Positions 49,720-59,392 of a DNA stretch of 64,000 nucleotides are shown one piece after another; within the stretch, counting starts at the first letter, position 1; each line of letters starts with the position of its first letter. Below the pieces are notes generated by a model that saw only the letters and a program-made list of their open reading frames with translations, was not told the DNA's origin and made no database searches. The stretch lies in the NCBI GenBank assembly GCA_964563155.1, contig CAZLVL010000001.1:122352-186351 (forward strand), read 5' to 3'. Origin of the DNA: DUPQ01 sp964563155. GTDB taxonomy: Bacteria; Bacillota; Clostridia; DUPQ01. The position numbers and the translations under genes were made by a program.

Positions 49720-50796
49720 ATGAAAAAATTATTTACAATTTTCTTGGTTGTTGTGCTTCTAGCATCAATGCTTTCTTTTGTTGGATGTCAAGCAAAAACT
49801 TACGATTTGGCTATGATTACCGACGTTGGCGATATTGATGACAAGTCCTTTAACCAAGGTACATGGGAAGGCATAAAAGATTATGCTGAAAAACATAAAA
49901 TCTCACATAAGTACTACAGACCCATTGACGAAACCACTGATGCTTATCTATCAGCTATTGAACTAGCTATTGAGCGTGGCGCCAAGGTTGTAGTTACTCC
50001 AGGATTTTTATTTGAAGAAGCTATCTTTTTAGCGCAGGATATTTATCCTGAAACAAAATTTATCCTTCTTGATGGAGAGCCACACAATGTTGACTACTCA
50101 GTATTTCGTATAGAAAAAAATGTCTATGGTGTTTATTATGCTGAAGAACAATGTGGTTACCTAGCCGGCTATGCAGCTGTTAAGGATGGATATAGAAATC
50201 TAGGTTATCAAGGTGGGATGGCTGTGCCAGCAGTTGTAAGATATGGCTTTGGCTTTGTGCAAGGTGCAGAAGCAGCAGCAAAAGATCTTAACCTACCCCA
50301 AGGTGCAGTTAAAATTATGTATAACTATTCTGGTGACTTCGCTGATACACCTGCTTCTCAAACAAGAGCAGCTAGCTGGTATCAAGCAGGAACAGAAGTT
50401 ATATTTGCAGCTGGTGGAAAAGTAGGAAACTCTGTTATGTCTGCAGCAGAAACTGCTAACAAGTTTGTTATTGGCGTTGATGTTGACCAATCAGCAGAAT
50501 CACCAACAGTTATTTCTTCAGCTATGAAAGGACTAGCTTCAGTTGTTCAACAAGCTTTAGATGCATATTATGCTGACAATTTCCCAGGTGGGGTTGTTGC
50601 AACCCTAGGAGCAGAATCAGATGCAGTTAGTCTTCCTGCGATTGCTACATCCAAGTGGAAGACCTTTAGTCAAGCTGACTATGATTCTCTATTTACAAAA
50701 TTAGCTAATGGTACAATCGTTCCTCAAAAGGACAATAACGAAACAAGTCCTTTAACCTTAGCTCCAGAACTTGTAACAGTTACCTATGTAGAATAA
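49720..50796 (+). CDS. BMP family nucleoside-binding lipoprotein
   Basis: This is the substrate-binding component of a BMP/Nup-type ABC importer. A lipoprotein signal (lipid-modified cysteine at residue 23, in LSFVGCQ) precedes the mature domain. It contains MITDVGDIDDKSFNQGTWEGI, VVTPGFLFEEAI, GYLAGYAAVKDG, RYGFGFVQGAEAAAKDL and IGVDVDQSAESP, all BMP family marks. 358 residues. Linkage to pyrimidine phosphorylase and deoC supports a nucleoside ligand. AAGGAG precedes the ATG. Confidence 0.92.
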   Translation: MKKLFTIFLVVVLLASMLSFVGCQAKTYDLAMITDVGDIDDKSFNQGTWEGIKDYAEKHKISHKYYRPIDETTDAYLSAIELAIERGAKVVVTPGFLFEEAIFLAQDIYPETKFILLDGEPHNVDYSVFRIEKNVYGVYYAEEQCGYLAGYAAVKDGYRNLGYQGGMAVPAVVRYGFGFVQGAEAAAKDLNLPQGAVKIMYNYSGDFADTPASQTRAASWYQAGTEVIFAAGGKVGNSVMSAAETANKFVIGVDVDQSAESPTVISSAMKGLASVVQQALDAYYADNFPGGVVATLGAESDAVSLPAIATSKWKTFSQADYDSLFTKLANGTIVPQKDNNETSPLTLAPELVTVTYVE

Positions 50797-50814
50797 AGAA
50801 AGATTTTTCTTTAC

Positions 50815-50846
50815 AACCTGCCCTAGCCAAGGGCAGGTTTTTCTTT
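50815..50846 (+). terminator. Terminator or attenuator between binding protein and ATPase
   Basis: AACCTGCCCT (50815-50824), loop AGCCA, AGGGCAGGTT (50830-50839), then TTTCTTT. A strong ten-pair hairpin. It probably trims the transcript so that the binding protein is made in excess of the membrane subunits. Confidence 0.83.
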
Positions 50847-50913
50847 ATTAATAAGAATAATTAATATATAATATGTTCAAGCCAACAATTTTATAGTATA
50901 AGGAGAGTTTTTA

Positions 50914-52449
50914 ATGGAATACATCGTCGAGATGTTGAATATACGAAAAGAGTTTCCTGGTATTGTCGCTAATGATGATATCACTTTTCAAATTAAGACA
51001 GGTGAAATACATGCTCTTCTTGGAGAAAATGGGGCAGGTAAAAGTACTCTAATGAGCATACTTTTTGGACTTTACAAACCTGAAGAAGGTGTCATTAAGT
51101 TAAGAGGAGAAGAAATTGAAGTAACCGACCCTAAAGCAGCAAACCATCTGGGAATTGGCATGGTACATCAACACTTTAAGCTGGTTGAAGATTTTACTGT
51201 TTTAGAAAACATTACTTTAGGAGCAGAAACAGTTGTAAATGGCTTTTTGAAAATGGACCAAGCCAGAAAAAAAGTTATGGCCTTAAGCAAACAATACAAC
51301 CTTCAAATTGACCCTGATGCCAAGGTAGCTAACATTACTGTTGGTATGCAACAAAGAGTAGAAATCCTAAAAATGCTTTATAGAGAAAATGAGATCCTCA
51401 TTTTTGATGAACCTACAGCAGTACTAACCCCTCAAGAAATTAATGAACTAATGTCCATTATGAAGGATATATCAAAGGAAGGAAAATCCATTGTTTTTAT
51501 AACTCATAAATTAGAAGAAATTAAAAAGGTAGCTGATAGGGTTACTGTTTTAAGAAGAGGTAAAGGAATTGGTACCTACAAGGTTGACCAAGTAAGTAAA
51601 GAGGAACTTAGTGAACTAATGGTAGGTAGAAAAGTTCAGTTTACCGTAGATAAAATGGATAAAAAGCCAGGTGAACTGGTTTTTGAGGTTAAAAACCTAA
51701 CTTTAAAAAGAAAAAGAGCAGAACAAAACATCCTAAACAATATCTCTTTTGATATAAGGGAAGGAGAAATTGTCTGTATTGCTGGAATTGATGGAAATGG
51801 ACAAAGCGAATTAGTATACGCCTTAACTGGGATTGAACCTTTTGACCAAGGAGAAATCTTTGTAAGAGGAGAGGATTGGACTAAAAAAGGAATACGCTTT
51901 AAAAACACCCATGGTCTTAGCCATATTCCTGAAGATAGGCATAAATATGGTCTTATTTTAGATTATTCCATGGCCTATAACATGGTACTACAAACCTACT
52001 TTACACCAGCTTTTCAAAAAAATGGCTTTTTAAAAGAAGATAGTATCGAAAAGTATACTAAGACTCTTATTGATAAATTTGATATTAGAAGTGGGCAAGG
52101 TGCAAAAACTCCCGCTAGGTCTATGTCAGGAGGAAATCAGCAAAAAGTCATTTTGGCTAGAGAAATTGAAAAGAATCCTGATATTTTAATTGCAGTACAA
52201 CCAGCTAGAGGCCTAGATGTTGGTGCGACAGAATTTATTCATAAGCAACTAGTGGAACAAAGGGATGCTGGTAAGGCTGTCTTACTCATATCTTTAGAGT
52301 TTGAGGAAGTAATGAATTTAAGTGATAGAATATTAGTAATATATGAGGGAGAATTTGTTGGTGAATTTGATCCTAAGCAAGTAACCCTCCAAGAACTAGG
52401 TCTTTATATGGCCGGATCTAAGAGAAAAGAGGTTCTTAATGGAAAATAA
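50914..52449 (+). CDS. nupO: Nucleoside ABC transporter ATPase (two ABC domains)
   Basis: A 511-residue fused ATPase typical of BMP/ribose-type importers. Domain 1 has Walker A GENGAGKSTLMSILFG, Walker B LIFDEPTA. Domain 2 has a degenerate P-loop GIDGNGQSELVYALTG and a full signature SGGNQQKVILARE. The pattern of one intact and one degenerate site is normal. AAGGAGAG precedes the ATG. It overlaps the first permease by 11 bases. Confidence 0.92.
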   Translation: MEYIVEMLNIRKEFPGIVANDDITFQIKTGEIHALLGENGAGKSTLMSILFGLYKPEEGVIKLRGEEIEVTDPKAANHLGIGMVHQHFKLVEDFTVLENITLGAETVVNGFLKMDQARKKVMALSKQYNLQIDPDAKVANITVGMQQRVEILKMLYRENEILIFDEPTAVLTPQEINELMSIMKDISKEGKSIVFITHKLEEIKKVADRVTVLRRGKGIGTYKVDQVSKEELSELMVGRKVQFTVDKMDKKPGELVFEVKNLTLKRKRAEQNILNNISFDIREGEIVCIAGIDGNGQSELVYALTGIEPFDQGEIFVRGEDWTKKGIRFKNTHGLSHIPEDRHKYGLILDYSMAYNMVLQTYFTPAFQKNGFLKEDSIEKYTKTLIDKFDIRSGQGAKTPARSMSGGNQQKVILAREIEKNPDILIAVQPARGLDVGATEFIHKQLVEQRDAGKAVLLISLEFEEVMNLSDRILVIYEGEFVGEFDPKQVTLQELGLYMAGSKRKEVLNGK

Positions 52450-53575
52450 GAGGAAAGAAATTTTGTTTTTTGATAATCTTCGAATCAAAAAAGGATTATC
52501 CAGTCTACTTTCTTCTGTAATTGCAATTTTAGCAGGACTTTTAATTGGTCTAGTTATTCTTTTAGCCACCAACTTTTCAGAAGCCTTTTCAGGTTTTTTC
52601 ACCATGCTATTAGGAGGCTTCAATGCAGGTTTAAAAAGTTTTGGAAATGTCTTCCATATGGCTACCCCCATCATCATGACAGGTTTAGCTGTTGGTTTTG
52701 CTTTTAAAACTGGTCTTTTTAACATAGGAGCACCTGGCCAATTTATCACAGGTTCTTTTGTGGCAGTTCTTATAGGGGTTAAATTGACACAGTTAGGAAG
52801 TATCCATTGGTTAGTTGGAATTCTAGGAGCTTTTATTGCTGGAGCTATTTGGGGATTTATACCAGGTATTTTAAAGGCTCTTTTAAATATTCATGAAGTT
52901 ATCTCATCTATTATGATGAATTATATTGGAATGTTTTTTGTGAATTTTCTCATAAAAAGAACTATTCTTGATGTAAACACCAATAGATCTTTACCAGTAG
53001 CTGCTTCAGCCAATATGCCAAAACTAGGATTAAACAAGATTTTCCCTGGCTCTAGTATTAATAGTGGCTTTCTTGTAGCAGTCCTTTTTGTAATGATAAC
53101 TCATATAATACTAAATAGAACCACCTTTGGTTATGAACTTAAGGCTTGTGGATACAACAGATTTGCAGCTAAGTATGCAGGTATTAATGAAGTTAGAAGT
53201 ATTATTTTATCCATGACCATTGCAGGAGCCTTGGCTGGCATGGCAGGCGGTCTTTTCTATCTGTCTGGTGCCGGTGTTTCCATAAATGTTGTGGATGTAT
53301 TAGCTGAACATGGCTTTACAGGAATATCGGTTGCACTTTTAGGAATGAGTAGTCCCATAGGAATACTCTTTTCTGGGCTCTTTATAGGTTGGCTACAAAT
53401 TGGTGGCTTTTATATGCAACGCTATGATTTTGTTCCTGAGTTTATACAGATTATAACTGCCATTATTATATATGCATCTGCTGCTTCTTTACTCATTCGA
53501 AATTATTTCGAAACAAGAAGACTTAATAGGAAAAGATTTTCCAAACCTCAAAAAGAAAAAGGAGGTAACAAATAA
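52439..53575 (+). CDS. nupP: Nucleoside ABC transporter permease, first
   Basis: Branched-chain-amino-acid/ribose-type permease fold with about nine hydrophobic segments. The family region is GFAFKTGLFNIGAPGQFITG, with the C-terminal EVRSIILSMTIAGALAGMAGGLFYLSGAG cytoplasmic coupling segment. 378 residues. It overlaps the ATPase gene by 11 bases and the second permease by one (TAATG). Confidence 0.9.
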   Translation: MENKRKEILFFDNLRIKKGLSSLLSSVIAILAGLLIGLVILLATNFSEAFSGFFTMLLGGFNAGLKSFGNVFHMATPIIMTGLAVGFAFKTGLFNIGAPGQFITGSFVAVLIGVKLTQLGSIHWLVGILGAFIAGAIWGFIPGILKALLNIHEVISSIMMNYIGMFFVNFLIKRTILDVNTNRSLPVAASANMPKLGLNKIFPGSSINSGFLVAVLFVMITHIILNRTTFGYELKACGYNRFAAKYAGINEVRSIILSMTIAGALAGMAGGLFYLSGAGVSINVVDVLAEHGFTGISVALLGMSSPIGILFSGLFIGWLQIGGFYMQRYDFVPEFIQIITAIIIYASAASLLIRNYFETRRLNRKRFSKPQKEKGGNK

Positions 53576-54534
53576 TGAGTATGCTTTATTTTCTACTGAG
53601 ACAAACCCTGTTTTTCTCAATACCTCTACTTATAGTTGCTCTAGGTGGTATGTTTTCCGAAAGAAGTGGAGTCACCAACATAGCCTTAGAAGGTATTATG
53701 ATTATGGGAGCATTCACAGGAATATTCTTTATAAATAAAAATCAAGCAAGCATGAGTGGCCAAGGTCTCTTCCTTTTGGCCATGCTTATAGCAATAGCAG
53801 GTGGAGTAATTTTTTCACTTTTACATGCCTATGCCTCTGTCAATCTTAAGGCAGACCAAGTTATTTCAGGAACTGCCCTTAATATGTTTGCACCAGCCTT
53901 TGTAATATACTTAACCCGCATGATTCAACCTTCTGGTATTGCAAACATCTCTTTTAAAAACACATTTTTAATAAAAAGAGCAGGATTCCTGGCTGATATT
54001 CCTGTAATTGGTGATATCTTTTTTAAGGACACCTATATAACCACCCTTATAGGTTTCTTAGTTTTGATTACCGCTTGGATTGTATTGTATAAAACCCGTT
54101 TTGGAATGCGTCTTAGAGCTTGTGGAGAACATCCCCAAGCTGCTGATTCCGTAGGGATTAATGTTTATAAAATTAGATATGCTGGTGTAATTATTTCTGG
54201 TGCACTGGCAGGTCTTGGAGGCCTAATTTTGATTATACCCATTTCTACTGAGTTTAAAGGAGCTGTTAATGGATATGGCTTCTTAGCTTTAGCAGTTTTG
54301 ATTTTTGGTCAATGGAAACCCTTCAGAATTATGTGGGCGGCCTTGTTCTTTGGCTTGATGCAGGCTATTTCTGCAGCCTATTCCGCTATACCTTTCTTGT
54401 TGAATTTGAAAATACCCTCTGAATTCTTCAAGATGATCCCCTATATAGCCACTTTGGTTGTATTAGCCTTCTCGTCAAAATCCAGTAAAGCTCCAAAGGC
54501 AGTTGGTCAGCCCTATGATCAAGGAGCTAGATAA
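53575..54534 (+). CDS. nupQ: Nucleoside ABC transporter permease, second
   Basis: The partner permease, 319 residues and about nine hydrophobic segments, with the family motif ERSGVTNIALEGIMIMGAFTG and the C-terminal NVYKIRYAGVIISGALAGLGG coupling segment. AAAGGAGG lies nine bases before the ATG. One base separates its stop from the pdp ATG, so uptake and catabolism are co-expressed. Confidence 0.9.
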   Translation: MSMLYFLLRQTLFFSIPLLIVALGGMFSERSGVTNIALEGIMIMGAFTGIFFINKNQASMSGQGLFLLAMLIAIAGGVIFSLLHAYASVNLKADQVISGTALNMFAPAFVIYLTRMIQPSGIANISFKNTFLIKRAGFLADIPVIGDIFFKDTYITTLIGFLVLITAWIVLYKTRFGMRLRACGEHPQAADSVGINVYKIRYAGVIISGALAGLGGLILIIPISTEFKGAVNGYGFLALAVLIFGQWKPFRIMWAALFFGLMQAISAAYSAIPFLLNLKIPSEFFKMIPYIATLVVLAFSSKSSKAPKAVGQPYDQGAR

Positions 54535-54535
54535 T

Positions 54536-55837
54536 ATGAGAATGTATGAAATTATAAAGACAAAGAGGGATAAAAAACAATTATCTCAAAAGCAGATAAA
54601 TTATTTTATTGAAAACTATATTAAAGGAAAAATAGAAGACTACCAAGTGGCAGCTCTTCTTATGGCCATTTACTTAAATGGGATGAATGATGAAGAAACC
54701 ACCTATTTAACCCTTGCTATGGCAAACTCTGGAGATATTATGGATTTATCAAATATTTCTGGTATTACAGTGGATAAGCACAGCACAGGTGGTGTAGGAG
54801 ATAAAACCACCTTGATTGTCGCTCCCTGCATGGCTGCCTTGGGCTATAAGGTGGCAAAAATGAGTGGAAGAGGCCTAGGTCATACTGGTGGTACTGTGGA
54901 TAAATTAGAATCCATTCCTGGGTACAGGACCGAATTGAGCAATATAGAGTTTATTGATAGTGTTAATAAAATCGGTATTGCTGTTGTAGGCCAAACTGGA
55001 AATCTAACTCCTGCAGATAAAAAAATATATGCTCTAAGAGATGTAACAGCCACTGTAGATAGCCTACCTTTAATTGTGTCCAGTATTATGAGCAAAAAAA
55101 TTGCAGCTGGCTCAAAAAATATTGTATTGGATGTTAAAACTGGAAGTGGTTCTTTTACTCCCAAACTTGAAGATGCAATTTTACTAGCAGAAAAAATGGT
55201 TCAAGTTGGTAAGTCTACTAATAGAAATGTTGCAGCCCTTGTAACCAATATGGATATTCCTTTAGGAAAGGCCATAGGAAATAGTATAGAAATTAAGGAA
55301 GTTTGCGAGGTTCTAAATGGCAAAGGTCCAGCAGACTTAAAAAAGATATGTCTAGAATTAACAGCTACTCTTGTTCATATAAGCTCTGGAATAAGTTTAG
55401 AACAGTGTAGAAGAGATGTTAAAGAGGTCTTAAAGACCAAGGAAGCCTGGAAAAAATTCAGACAACTGGTCTCAAACCAAGGTGGAGATGTCTCTTATTT
55501 AGACAATCCTGATCTTTTTGAAAAAAGTGCCTATACCCATGAGGTAAAGGCTGAAAATAGTGGTTATATTGATGCTATGGATACATCGGTTATAGGAGAG
55601 ATTTCTCTTTTGCTAGGTGCAGGAAGGGAAAAGAAAGAAGATATCATTGATTATTCAGCTGGTATTTATCTACACAAGAAAGTTGGAGATTTTGTTGAAA
55701 AAGGAGAGATTCTGGCAAGTCTTTATACAAACAAAAAGGAGATACTAGAAGAAACAGATGATTTATATAAGCAAGCAATTACCTATAGCGAAAACAAACC
55801 TAATCAGCAAAAACTAGTATACCTAACGGTAAAATAA
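54536..55837 (+). CDS. pdp: Pyrimidine-nucleoside phosphorylase
   Basis: Pdp phosphorolyses uridine and thymidine to base and (deoxy)ribose 1-phosphate. Motifs: DKHSTGGVGDKTTLIVAP (phosphate binding), MSGRGLGHTGGTVDKLESIPG and LDVKTGSGSF. The start at 54536 with AAGGAG nine bases upstream gives 433 residues, the normal size; a longer frame from 54503 would run into the permease. In this operon the deoxyribose phosphate product can be passed to DeoC after isomerisation by a mutase not encoded here. Confidence 0.94.
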   Translation: MRMYEIIKTKRDKKQLSQKQINYFIENYIKGKIEDYQVAALLMAIYLNGMNDEETTYLTLAMANSGDIMDLSNISGITVDKHSTGGVGDKTTLIVAPCMAALGYKVAKMSGRGLGHTGGTVDKLESIPGYRTELSNIEFIDSVNKIGIAVVGQTGNLTPADKKIYALRDVTATVDSLPLIVSSIMSKKIAAGSKNIVLDVKTGSGSFTPKLEDAILLAEKMVQVGKSTNRNVAALVTNMDIPLGKAIGNSIEIKEVCEVLNGKGPADLKKICLELTATLVHISSGISLEQCRRDVKEVLKTKEAWKKFRQLVSNQGGDVSYLDNPDLFEKSAYTHEVKAENSGYIDAMDTSVIGEISLLLGAGREKKEDIIDYSAGIYLHKKVGDFVEKGEILASLYTNKKEILEETDDLYKQAITYSENKPNQQKLVYLTVK

Positions 55838-55840
55838 TAG

Positions 55841-55875
55841 TATAATAGTCGGAGTGGAGTTTTATGTAATTTATG
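55841..55875 (+). promoter_or_regulatory. Promoter and start-stop element before the DUF5050 gene
   Basis: TATAAT (55841-55846) overlaps the 3' end region of pdp. GGAGTGGAG follows, then ATGTAA (55864-55869), a start codon directly followed by a stop, then the true ATG at 55873. The ribosome-binding site is better spaced for the decoy ATG than for the gene. This could lower or gate translation. Confidence 0.4.
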
Positions 55876-56850
55876 GCGAAAAAAAGATTTAAAATAAATT
55901 TGGTTAAAAAAAAGCAAAGAATATTATTTATTGGAATTTTAAGTATTGTAATACTGTCACTGGCAGTATTTGCTTTTCTAACTTTCTTTAGTAAGAACTA
56001 TAATTCCTTTGAAGGCAACAGTCCTTCTAACATTGTAAATACAGGTATAGCAAGCCATGAGAATGGTTTTTTGTACTATAGTAAGTTTGACAATGGTTAT
56101 AAGATATTTAAATTAAATTTGAAAACTAAAACAGAAAAAGCTATCTATGAAGATAATGCTAAATACATAAATGTTTATGAAGATTTCCTTTACTACATTC
56201 GTGGATCAAATGGAAACATAATAAAGCTGGGAACAAATGGAAGTAAAGCTCTTGTATTAAATGATAGCATCTGCTCAAATCTCTATGTTACAAAAGATTG
56301 GATCTACTACATTGATAAGTTGGCCAATAACACTATTCATAGAATTAATATGAAGACCCACAAATCCACCCTTTTGGTAGATATGAATGCTTCCTCTCTT
56401 ATTGTCTACAAAAACTTCCTATACTTTGTTGATTTGTCTGACAACAATAGCCTGTATAGATACAACATGGATACCCAAGAGATTTCTCTTCTTGTAAATA
56501 GCCATATAATATTTTATACAATTACAGAGGATATTATTTTTTATACCAATGCCAGTGATGGTTCTTTTATCTATAAAGCAGATTTAGATGGTAGCAACAA
56601 TTCTAAACTGGATGGAACAAGAGGCTGGTATTTATCATCAGACCCTTCAAATAGCAAAATAGTTTATTTCAAATCAACAAAAGGCAATATGAGAAGATTC
56701 AATATAAATACTCTAAACCAAATGACTATTACAAATGATGACTGTTACTACATTAATTCTTTTGGTAAATACATCATTTATATGAGTGAAGATATGAATG
56801 GCTATTACTTGCTTGATTCTTCGAATGGCGAAAAAATTAAGCTTCGCTAA
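55873..56850 (+). CDS. Membrane-anchored DUF5050 beta-propeller-like protein
   Basis: A basic N-terminus and one membrane helix (about residues 17-38) are followed by about six repeats of a four-strand pattern, each with a segment like ENGFLYYSKFDNGYKIFKLNL, EDFLYYIRGSNGNIIKLG or KDWIYYIDKLANNTIHRIN. This is the DUF5050 propeller, frequent on clostridial cell surfaces. No catalytic residues are known; it may bind a ligand or wall polymer. 325 residues. The subtilase gene begins 45 bases downstream. Confidence 0.78.
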   Translation: MAKKRFKINLVKKKQRILFIGILSIVILSLAVFAFLTFFSKNYNSFEGNSPSNIVNTGIASHENGFLYYSKFDNGYKIFKLNLKTKTEKAIYEDNAKYINVYEDFLYYIRGSNGNIIKLGTNGSKALVLNDSICSNLYVTKDWIYYIDKLANNTIHRINMKTHKSTLLVDMNASSLIVYKNFLYFVDLSDNNSLYRYNMDTQEISLLVNSHIIFYTITEDIIFYTNASDGSFIYKADLDGSNNSKLDGTRGWYLSSDPSNSKIVYFKSTKGNMRRFNINTLNQMTITNDDCYYINSFGKYIIYMSEDMNGYYLLDSSNGEKIKLR

Positions 56851-56860
56851 CCTTTGCTTA

Positions 56861-56889
56861 CTGACAATTTTCCAAAATTAGTATATTAT
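56861..56889 (+). promoter_or_regulatory. Promoter placing the transcription start at the subtilase ATG
   Basis: CTGACA (56861-56866), 17 bases, TATTAT (56884-56889). One mismatch in the -35 and two in the -10. Only six bases separate the -10 from the ATG at 56896, so transcription would begin at or next to the start codon and the mRNA would be leaderless. Confidence 0.5.
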
Positions 56890-56895
56890 ATCAAT

Positions 56896-59367
56896 ATGAA
56901 AAAAGTCTTTAGAAAAAGTCTTTCATGGTTGCTTGTAATAGTGGTTACTTTTACACCACTGTTTATTTCTGCCCAAAATAGCTTTAACAATATTCACTAT
57001 TATTGGCTTTATTCCTCTGCAATTCCTTCTGCCTGGAATCAACTAGAAAATATGGAAACTCGTCCAGTTACAGTTGCTGTTATTGATACTGGCATAGATA
57101 AAAGCTCTGCCCACTTTAAGGGAAGAATTGATAGTAGAGGCAGAAATTTTTCTGGAGGAGATTTATCAGATTTTCAAGATAAAGAAGGTCATGGCACTGC
57201 TGTTTCAGGCATTATTGCAGGGCTACCTACAAAAAGAATGAATTACAGAGGGGTATGTGGCAATTTGGATGTTAAAATATTACCTCTAAAAATATATAAC
57301 GATACTGATGGTAGCATGAATCTGAATAATATAATTGCTTCAATTTACTATGCCATCGAAATGGATGTTGATGTCATTAATATCAGTATAGATATACCCT
57401 TTTTTAATGAAGAATTACATAAGGCATGTTTAGCGGCATGTGAAGCAAATATTCCTATTGTTGCAGCTGCTGGTAATAAAGGAAATGAGTATTATTCTTA
57501 TCCTTCTTCTTTTCACTCTGTAATATCAGTGGCAGCTCTTTCTTTTTATGATGATAACTATTATCTATCTTCACCTTTTTCTTCATATAACGATAGGATA
57601 GATATAAGTGCTCATGGTGATAATATCTTTGGTTTAGGTATAGATAATACTTATAGATTTGTAAGTGGCTCTTCTTTTTCATGTGCAATTGTAACATCCG
57701 CTATTGCTATTCTAAAATCTTTAAATAAAGATTTAACCTCTTTAGAGATTAAAAGCCTCTTGGCTTATTCAGCTGATAACCTTTCAATAAATAGCAGAAA
57801 TAATTATTACGGCTATGGCAAGCTCAATCTTCTTAAGTTGATCAATACTACATTAGAAGATTTAAGATATACAAACTTTAATCAAGAAGAGGAAGATGAA
57901 GATACTTTAGAAGATGAGTTAGAAGATGAATCAAATGAAGACTTCTCTTTTGTATACCAAGATTATAGAGACCTTTTATCTTCAGGACTTTCTTTTGGAC
58001 TTTGGATAAACGATAATGGAACAGTCTCTTCTATAGGAGATGCTTCATTTTCAAAAAGAACTGTAAATAGCTGGGTAAACATAAAGGCAGTAGCTGCAGG
58101 AGATACTTACTCTGTGGGCTTAAGATCAACTGGAACTCTAGTAGCAACAGGTTTTTCTGCTGCTGGAGCCTTAACAGAGGTTCATAGGTGGTCTTCTATT
58201 AAGCAGATAGCTACAGGAACCTATCACATGGCAGCTTTAACCACATCTGGAAATGTTTTATCTGCTGGCAATAATAATTCTGGCCAGTGTGATACAGATC
58301 AACTTGTAGGTGTTGTGAGCATAGATTGTGGTACTGTACATACAGCTGCTTTAACTGTTGACAGGACTGTTAAATGTGTTGGCTCTAACTTTTTAGGAGA
58401 ATGTGATACTGAAAGCTGGACTGATATTGTATCTATCGCTGCGGGAAACTGTTTCACAATAGGCTTAAGGGCTGATGGACGAGTAGTAGCTGCTGGAAAC
58501 AATTTTTTTGGCCAGCTTGATGTGGATTCTTGGACAGATATTATTGAAGTCTTTGCTGGGCATAATTACACTGTTGGACTTAAAGCTGATGGTAGTGTTC
58601 TTTATACTGGTATTAACAATGATTTGGCAAAAGACATATCTACTTTAGAAAATATAAAGACAATGGCTTGCGGAAGAGATTTAGTAATCGCTTTTACCAA
58701 TGATGATGAGCTTGTGATATATGGAAATGTTAATGCGCAACTGCGTTCTACCTACAAACCTTTTGTTTCAACCTATGATGATGTAAATATAAATCACTGG
58801 GCCTACAACTATATTACTCCAATTTCCAGATTAGGTATTTTAAATGGTTATATTGACGGCGATAGTATTTATTTTCAGCCAGAAAACTATATTACAAGAG
58901 CTGAGTTTTTTAAGGTTATTATAGAAGCCTTAGGCATGACTCCTGACAGAGATGATGATAATTATGAGTCTCTTTCACATTTTATGGACCTTGATAATGT
59001 TGATGCTTGGAGTCTACCTTATATAAAAATTGCTTATGAATATGGCCTTTTAAAAGGAGATGCAGATTCACAAGGTAACCTTTATATTTATCCTAAAAAG
59101 ATTATAACTAGGGCTCAAGCCATAACAATACTTGGTAGGGCCTTTGGAGTAGAAAACTACCTTGAAACCTCTTATATAGATAAGGATAAAATTCCTCTTT
59201 GGGCTAAAGATGCAATCATGTACTATTCATACATGAAGGTTTTACAAGGCTACCCTGACAACTCAATTAGACCAAATGATTTCTTGCATAGAGCTGAGGC
59301 AGCTACTTTAATTTATAAAACATATAACACAATTTTAACCTTAGAAGCTCCTTACAAAGATAACTGA
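56896..59367 (+). CDS. Secreted subtilase (S8) with RCC1-like repeats and three SLH motifs
   Basis: A surface-anchored serine protease. The signal peptide covers about residues 1-27. The catalytic triad is Asp64 (AVIDTGID), His99 (GHGTAVSGIIAG) and Ser260 (SGSSFSCAIV), with oxyanion Asn194 (AAAGNKGN). After an acidic linker (about residues 330-350) come RCC1-like propeller repeats (about 370-620; recurring AAGDTYSVGLRSTGTLVATG and GHNYTVGLKADGSVL) and three SLH motifs (about 629-820) that bind secondary wall polymer. 823 residues from the ATG at 56896. No ribosome-binding site is seen; a TTG at 56854 would give a less plausible N-terminus. Confidence 0.88.
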   Translation: MKKVFRKSLSWLLVIVVTFTPLFISAQNSFNNIHYYWLYSSAIPSAWNQLENMETRPVTVAVIDTGIDKSSAHFKGRIDSRGRNFSGGDLSDFQDKEGHGTAVSGIIAGLPTKRMNYRGVCGNLDVKILPLKIYNDTDGSMNLNNIIASIYYAIEMDVDVINISIDIPFFNEELHKACLAACEANIPIVAAAGNKGNEYYSYPSSFHSVISVAALSFYDDNYYLSSPFSSYNDRIDISAHGDNIFGLGIDNTYRFVSGSSFSCAIVTSAIAILKSLNKDLTSLEIKSLLAYSADNLSINSRNNYYGYGKLNLLKLINTTLEDLRYTNFNQEEEDEDTLEDELEDESNEDFSFVYQDYRDLLSSGLSFGLWINDNGTVSSIGDASFSKRTVNSWVNIKAVAAGDTYSVGLRSTGTLVATGFSAAGALTEVHRWSSIKQIATGTYHMAALTTSGNVLSAGNNNSGQCDTDQLVGVVSIDCGTVHTAALTVDRTVKCVGSNFLGECDTESWTDIVSIAAGNCFTIGLRADGRVVAAGNNFFGQLDVDSWTDIIEVFAGHNYTVGLKADGSVLYTGINNDLAKDISTLENIKTMACGRDLVIAFTNDDELVIYGNVNAQLRSTYKPFVSTYDDVNINHWAYNYITPISRLGILNGYIDGDSIYFQPENYITRAEFFKVIIEALGMTPDRDDDNYESLSHFMDLDNVDAWSLPYIKIAYEYGLLKGDADSQGNLYIYPKKIITRAQAITILGRAFGVENYLETSYIDKDKIPLWAKDAIMYYSYMKVLQGYPDNSIRPNDFLHRAEAATLIYKTYNTILTLEAPYKDN

Positions 59368-59392
59368 TTTAAGAAAAAATAATGAGGGTTTT

